A stretch of DNA of 10,716 nt from Pseudomonadota bacterium (GTDB lineage: Bacteria; Pseudomonadota; Alphaproteobacteria; Micropepsales; Micropepsaceae): the NCBI GenBank assembly GCA_023427355.1, contig JAEZBK010000319.1:1-10716 (forward strand), read 5' to 3'. The notes beneath the pieces are model-generated. The model did no database searches and was not told the origin of the DNA. It was given only the letters and a program-made list of their open reading frames with translations. Of this stretch, positions 8,060-10,716 are shown piece by piece (position 1 is the first letter of the stretch; each line of letters starts with the position of its first letter). Both the position numbers and the translations under genes were made by a program.

Positions 8060-8947
8060 ATGCTGTGGGCCTTCTTCACGCTTCTGGGCGCCGCGGGACA
8101 GGTTGCGCGCAACAGCCTTCAGCGTCACTTGACCCCACAGCTTGGCGCTTTGGGCGCCACGCTGGTGCGATTTTTGTTCGGACTGCCCTTTGCGTTGCTG
8201 TTCCTGGCCATCGCCCTGATTGTCACGGGAGATGAACTCCCCCTTGCAACGCCATCCTTCCTGACATGGATAACGGTGGGCGCATTGACTCAGATAGGGG
8301 CCACTGCGCTGATGTTGATGACCATGGAGCGGCGATCCTTCGTCGTTACCACCGCATACCTGAAAAGCGAGCCAGTAATGGTAGCCATGATGGGCGTGAC
8401 CCTGCTGGGCGACCACCTGTCCCCCCTCATGGCGGCCGCCATCCTCCTCGCAACATTTGGGGTCGTGCTGATCTCGGTGAAGCCCCGCGCGCTCGAAGGC
8501 AGCGGATGGACGCCCCTGCTACTGGGCCTGTCATCGGCGGCGCTGTTCGCTGCCTCGGCCATCGGCTATCGCGGCGCCATCCTGGCACTGGACCGCAGCG
8601 ATTACCTGGTACCAGCAAGCTTCGCGCTGGCCACGGGACTGACCCTGCAAACCGTGCTGTTGTTTGCATGGTTCGGCTTTTTGCGCCGGGGCGTCCTGGT
8701 CCGGGTCATGGCGCACTGGCGGCCATCGCTGGCGGCGGGGTTTGCGGGCGCGGCAGCTTCGCAGATGTGGTTCCTGGCCTTCGCGCTCGCCACGGCAGCC
8801 AGTGTAAGAACCCTGGCGCTGGTGGAAGTCCTGTTTGCACAGGCCGTCAGCCGTCTTGTCTTCCGCCAAAGCACGACGCTGCGCGAGGCGGCTGGAATTG
8901 CCTTGCTGGTGACAAGCGCCATCCTGATCGTCTGGGCAGAGCCCTAA
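8060..8947 (+). CDS. EamA/DMT-family membrane transporter
   Basis: A 295-residue membrane protein with about ten hydrophobic helices in two similar halves, near 1-140 and 150-293, the layout of EamA drug/metabolite transporters (RhaT and YdcZ relatives). Each half shows the family pattern of a Glu in or next to the fourth helix: LKSEPVMVAM near 101-110, then LVEVLFAQAVSRLVF near 254-268. The loop between halves is short and contains KPRALEGSG. The start is the ATG directly after the pgsA stop with no spacer, so it likely depends on pgsA translation. The TAA at 8945-8947 overlaps the TAG of the convergent ilvE. The substrate cannot be told from sequence: EamA proteins export or import amino acids, nucleosides, sugars and other small metabolites. 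The position beside ilvE is on the opposite strand and is weak evidence for amino acid transport. Confidence 0.87.
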   Translation: MLWAFFTLLGAAGQVARNSLQRHLTPQLGALGATLVRFLFGLPFALLFLAIALIVTGDELPLATPSFLTWITVGALTQIGATALMLMTMERRSFVVTTAYLKSEPVMVAMMGVTLLGDHLSPLMAAAILLATFGVVLISVKPRALEGSGWTPLLLGLSSAALFAASAIGYRGAILALDRSDYLVPASFALATGLTLQTVLLFAWFGFLRRGVLVRVMAHWRPSLAAGFAGAAASQMWFLAFALATAASVRTLALVEVLFAQAVSRLVFRQSTTLREAAGIALLVTSAILIVWAEP

Positions 8948-9840
8948 GCAGGCACCTTCGCCGCAACGCCACGGACTTCGTCGGCATAGGCGTTCATCAA
9001 CTGCTCGGTGAGTATACCGGGCGTGAAGGTATAGGGACCGATCTCGCGCACGGGCGTCACTTCCGCCGCCGAACCCGTGAGAAAACATTCGCTGAAACTG
9101 CCCATCTCTTCGGGCAGAATGTGGCGTTCGACCACCTTGAGCTGACGCTCACGCGCGATGCGGATCACCGACTGGCGTGTCAGGCCATTGAGGAAGCAGT
9201 CCGGGATCGGCGTATGGATCTCGCCATCCTTGATGAAGAAGACATTGGCGCCGGTCGCCTCGCTGACATAGCCGCGATAATCCAGGAACATGGCGTCGGC
9301 ATAACCCTTGGCCTCGGCCTCATGCTTGCACAAGGTGCAGATCATGTAGAGGCCAGCAGCCTTGGCATGCACGGGCTCGGTTTCCGGCGAAGGGCGCTTG
9401 TAGCGGGCGATATCGAGGCGAATGCCCTTGAGCTTTTCCGCCGGGCTGAAATAGGACGGCCAGGGCCAGGTGGCGATGGCGACATGGATCGTGGTGGTTT
9501 GGGCCGACACGGCCATCATTTCGCTGCCACGGAATGCGACAGGCCGCAAATAGCCATCCACGATGTTGTTGGCCTTGCAGACGTCAATGCAGGCCTGGTT
9601 GATCTCTTCCTGGGTGAAGGGAATCTTCATGCCCAACGTCTCGGCAGACGTGAACAGGCGCTCGGTATGCTCCTTCAGCTTATAGATGGTGCCATTGTAC
9701 ATGCGCTGCCCCTCGAACACGCAGGAGCCGTAATGGAGGCCATGGGTGAGCACGTGGGTCTTGGCATCCTTCCAGGGAACCAGCTTGCCGTCATGCCAGA
9801 TCACGCCATCGCGCTGGTCAAAGGGGATCACACCGGCCAT
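8944..9840 (-). CDS. ilvE: Branched-chain-amino-acid aminotransferase
   Basis: PLP-dependent fold-type IV transaminase that interconverts leucine, isoleucine and valine with their 2-oxo acids using glutamate/2-oxoglutarate, the last step of branched-chain synthesis. The 298-residue protein is full length. Near the N-terminus it has THGLHYGSCVFEGQR at 32-46, the substrate and cofactor region. Lys160 in VHAKAAGLY is the expected Schiff-base lysine, followed by GYADAMFLDYRGYVSEATGANVF near 179-200 with Glu194. NGLTRQSV near 218-225 and FLTGSAAEVTPV near 253-264 bind the PLP phosphate. The ATG at 9840 is chosen because the family begins a few residues before PFDQRDGVIWHDG and because AGGGAAG (9854-9848) lies seven bases upstream. 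The frame stays open far upstream, but that extension is low-complexity and overlaps inverted repeats. Its TAG overlaps the transporter stop. D-amino acid aminotransferase and 4-amino-4-deoxychorismate lyase share the fold but fit less well. Confidence 0.95.
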   Translation of the reverse strand: MAGVIPFDQRDGVIWHDGKLVPWKDAKTHVLTHGLHYGSCVFEGQRMYNGTIYKLKEHTERLFTSAETLGMKIPFTQEEINQACIDVCKANNIVDGYLRPVAFRGSEMMAVSAQTTTIHVAIATWPWPSYFSPAEKLKGIRLDIARYKRPSPETEPVHAKAAGLYMICTLCKHEAEAKGYADAMFLDYRGYVSEATGANVFFIKDGEIHTPIPDCFLNGLTRQSVIRIARERQLKVVERHILPEEMGSFSECFLTGSAAEVTPVREIGPYTFTPGILTEQLMNAYADEVRGVAAKVPA

Positions 9841-9858
9841 GAAACGTCTTCCCTGTTG

Positions 9859-9930
9859 CGGGGACTTGTGCCCCGAAGGTCTTTGCCTTGTTGCGCCACC
9901 CCGGGGGGCTTGCCCCCATCCCGGTCCGGG
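9859..9930. repeat. Cluster of three GC-rich inverted repeats between ilvE and the response regulator gene
   Basis: Three compact palindromes lie in the 171-base divergent spacer. The first is CGGGG-ACTTGTG-CCCCG (9859-9875). The second is GGGGG-CTTG-CCCCC (9904-9917, extending to GGGGGC-TT-GCCCCC), partly overlapping a CCCCGGGG palindrome at 9899-9906. The third is CCCGG-T-CCGGG (9920-9930). The first two share a G-run, CTTG and C-run pattern. They may be operator half-sites, RNA hairpins in the ilvE leader, or REP-like extragenic palindromes. None is followed by a T run on either strand. Confidence 0.55.
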
Positions 9931-9946
9931 CTTTAGGTATTGCAGC

Positions 9947-10015
9947 ATGGCGGAGACGAAAACGGCAAGTCCGCCCAAGGCCTTTTGGCATCGGTTCCCG
10001 GCATGGCAGCCATGA
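9947..10015 (+). CDS. Possible 22-codon upstream ORF coupled to the response regulator
   Basis: An ATG at 9947 opens a 22-residue frame beginning MAETKTASPP and ending FPAWQP, with TGA at 10013-10015. That stop overlaps the ATG at 10012 of the regulator as ATGA. An AGG at 9935-9937 lies nine bases before the ATG, acceptable for a ribosome site. The peptide is rich in Pro, aromatic and basic residues and has no signal or membrane segment. It could be a leader peptide that couples translation, the remnant of a lost upstream gene, or chance. I recognise no family. The ATG is also part of a CATG that reads as ATG on the other strand. Confidence 0.25.
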   Translation: MAETKTASPPKAFWHRFPAWQP

Positions 10016-10701
10016 TTCCCAACGACCCGCATCTTCTCGTCGTGGATGACGATGAGCGGTTGCGCGCGCTTTTGCAGCGTTACCTGGCCACCAATGGCTA
10101 CCGGGTCAGCGCCGCAGCGGGAGCCGCCGAAGCCCGCGCGCTGATGGCGGGCATGACCTTCGACCTGCTGGTCCTGGACGTCATGATGCCCGGGGAATCC
10201 GGGCTGGATTTTGCCCGCGATCTGCGCCAGCGCTCGGCCGTTCCCATCCTGATGCTGACGGCGCGGGGCGACGCCGCCGACCGCATCGAGGGGCTGGAGC
10301 GCGGCGCCGACGATTACCTGCCCAAGCCTTTCGAACCGCGCGAACTGCTGCTTCGCATCAATTCCCTGTTGCGGCGAACGGCCGGAACGGCACCCACCCC
10401 GGCCAGCGAACCCGTCCGCATGGGAGCCGCCGTGTTCGATCCGGAAGGCGGGCGGCTGACCCGCGACGGCAAGCCGGTGAAATTGACGGGGGCGGAGGCG
10501 GCGTTGCTGCAACTGTTCGCCGCCCACGCCGGACGGCCCTTTTCCCGCGCCGACCTGTGCAAGCGCCTGAACGTGGCGCTGGAACGCTCGATCGACGTGC
10601 AGGTGACGCGGCTGCGCCGCAAGATCGAGGATGACCCCAAGCTGCCACTCTATCTCCAGACGGTCAGAGGCGTCGGCTACATGCTGGTGCCCGACAGATG
10701 A
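10012..10701 (+). CDS. OmpR/PhoB-family two-component response regulator
   Basis: Cytoplasmic DNA-binding regulator of 229 residues, activated by phosphorylation from a histidine kinase. The receiver domain (about 7-120) has the acidic pocket Asp12-Asp13, the phosphoacceptor Asp56 in LLVLDVMMPGESG, Thr83 in LMLTARGD and Lys105 in DYLPKPFEP. A short linker with Ala/Pro/Thr leads to the winged helix (about 137-227), with the recognition-helix segment RSIDVQVTRLRRKIE and the wing QTVRGVGYMLV. All key residues are present. The start is uncertain: ATG at 10012 places six residues before the first strand and overlaps the upstream short ORF, ATG at 10003 would add three residues, and a TTG at 9940 would add a tail unlike the family. 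No strong ribosome site precedes any of them. In related alphaproteobacteria a regulator of this type often lies near ilvE with a MarR gene between (petP/petR-like order); no MarR gene is present here. Confidence 0.92.
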   Translation: MIPNDPHLLVVDDDERLRALLQRYLATNGYRVSAAAGAAEARALMAGMTFDLLVLDVMMPGESGLDFARDLRQRSAVPILMLTARGDAADRIEGLERGADDYLPKPFEPRELLLRINSLLRRTAGTAPTPASEPVRMGAAVFDPEGGRLTRDGKPVKLTGAEAALLQLFAAHAGRPFSRADLCKRLNVALERSIDVQVTRLRRKIEDDPKLPLYLQTVRGVGYMLVPDR

Positions 10702-10716
10702 CACACGGTGGACAGC
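10698..10716 (+). CDS. Possible start of a downstream gene, perhaps the partner histidine kinase, cut by the window end
   Basis: ATG at 10698-10700 overlaps the regulator's TGA as ATGA and opens a frame reading MTHGGQ before the window ends. The overlap mirrors the folB junction. OmpR-type regulators are usually followed by their sensor kinase, so that is the expected product, but six codons carry no family signal. Confidence 0.35.

Noticed and set aside
8266..9936. A 556-codon plus-strand open frame running through the transporter and antisense to ilvE
   Set aside because: It lies out of frame with a clear EamA protein and antisense to a clear IlvE. The translation shows no family pattern and has the Arg/Gly/Ala-rich composition typical of GC-driven shadow frames.
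9900..9946. A plus-strand promoter for the regulator using TTGCCC (9910-9915) and TAGGTA (9934-9939)
   Set aside because: The -10 matches too few consensus positions and the -35 is part of a palindrome, so I cannot support it.
8944..10704. A 586-codon minus-strand frame that would give IlvE a 288-residue N-terminal extension
   Set aside because: The extension is antisense to the response regulator and has no recognisable domain. IlvE family similarity begins at the ATG at 9840, which has its own ribosome site.
1..10716. A defence, mobile or otherwise novel multi-gene system
   Set aside because: Every gene but the small secreted protein belongs to a well-known housekeeping or regulatory family. 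There are no integrases, transposases, direct repeats, composition breaks or clusters of unknown genes.

Overview
This window reads as an ordinary, gene-dense chromosomal segment of a GC-rich alphaproteobacterium. The evidence is protein family content and gene order: a two-ACT-domain GlnD followed by trpS, uvrC followed by pgsA, and an alphaproteobacterial-type IlvE beside an OmpR-family response regulator. Intergenic gaps are short, neighbouring genes often overlap at start and stop codons, and codon use looks uniform. I see no integrase, transposase, tRNA, rRNA, CRISPR array, toxin or phage gene. The order within Alphaproteobacteria cannot be fixed from the sequence alone.

Layout, left to right. 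A small secreted beta-rich protein of unknown function (13-450, minus) is divergent from a long plus-strand run (562-8947). That run holds seven genes: glnD (nitrogen sensing), trpS (Trp-tRNA charging), a FolM/PTR1-type pteridine reductase, folB (dihydroneopterin aldolase), uvrC (excision repair nuclease), pgsA (phosphatidylglycerophosphate synthase) and an EamA-family transporter. trpS, the reductase and folB overlap by 4 bases each (TTGA, ATGA). uvrC follows folB after 12 bases, pgsA lies 63 bases beyond uvrC, and the transporter starts on the base after the pgsA stop. The run could be one or a few transcripts. Nothing between its genes looks like a classical intrinsic terminator.

The run meets ilvE (8944-9840, minus) tail to tail, with the two stop codons overlapping. 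On the other side of ilvE a 171-base divergent spacer carries three compact GC-rich inverted repeats and a possible 22-codon leader ORF. It leads into an OmpR-family response regulator (10012-10701, plus). Its stop overlaps an ATG that may open the next gene, cut by the window edge and plausibly the partner histidine kinase.

Functionally this is housekeeping: nitrogen signalling, translation, pterin/folate synthesis, DNA repair, membrane lipid synthesis, amino acid transamination and one two-component regulator. I did not find a convincing undescribed system. The most useful observations are a TTG start for glnD with the competing ATG inside a probable -10 box, the PTR1-like reductase coupled to folB, the repeat cluster upstream of ilvE and the regulator, and the short ORF that ends on the regulator's start codon.
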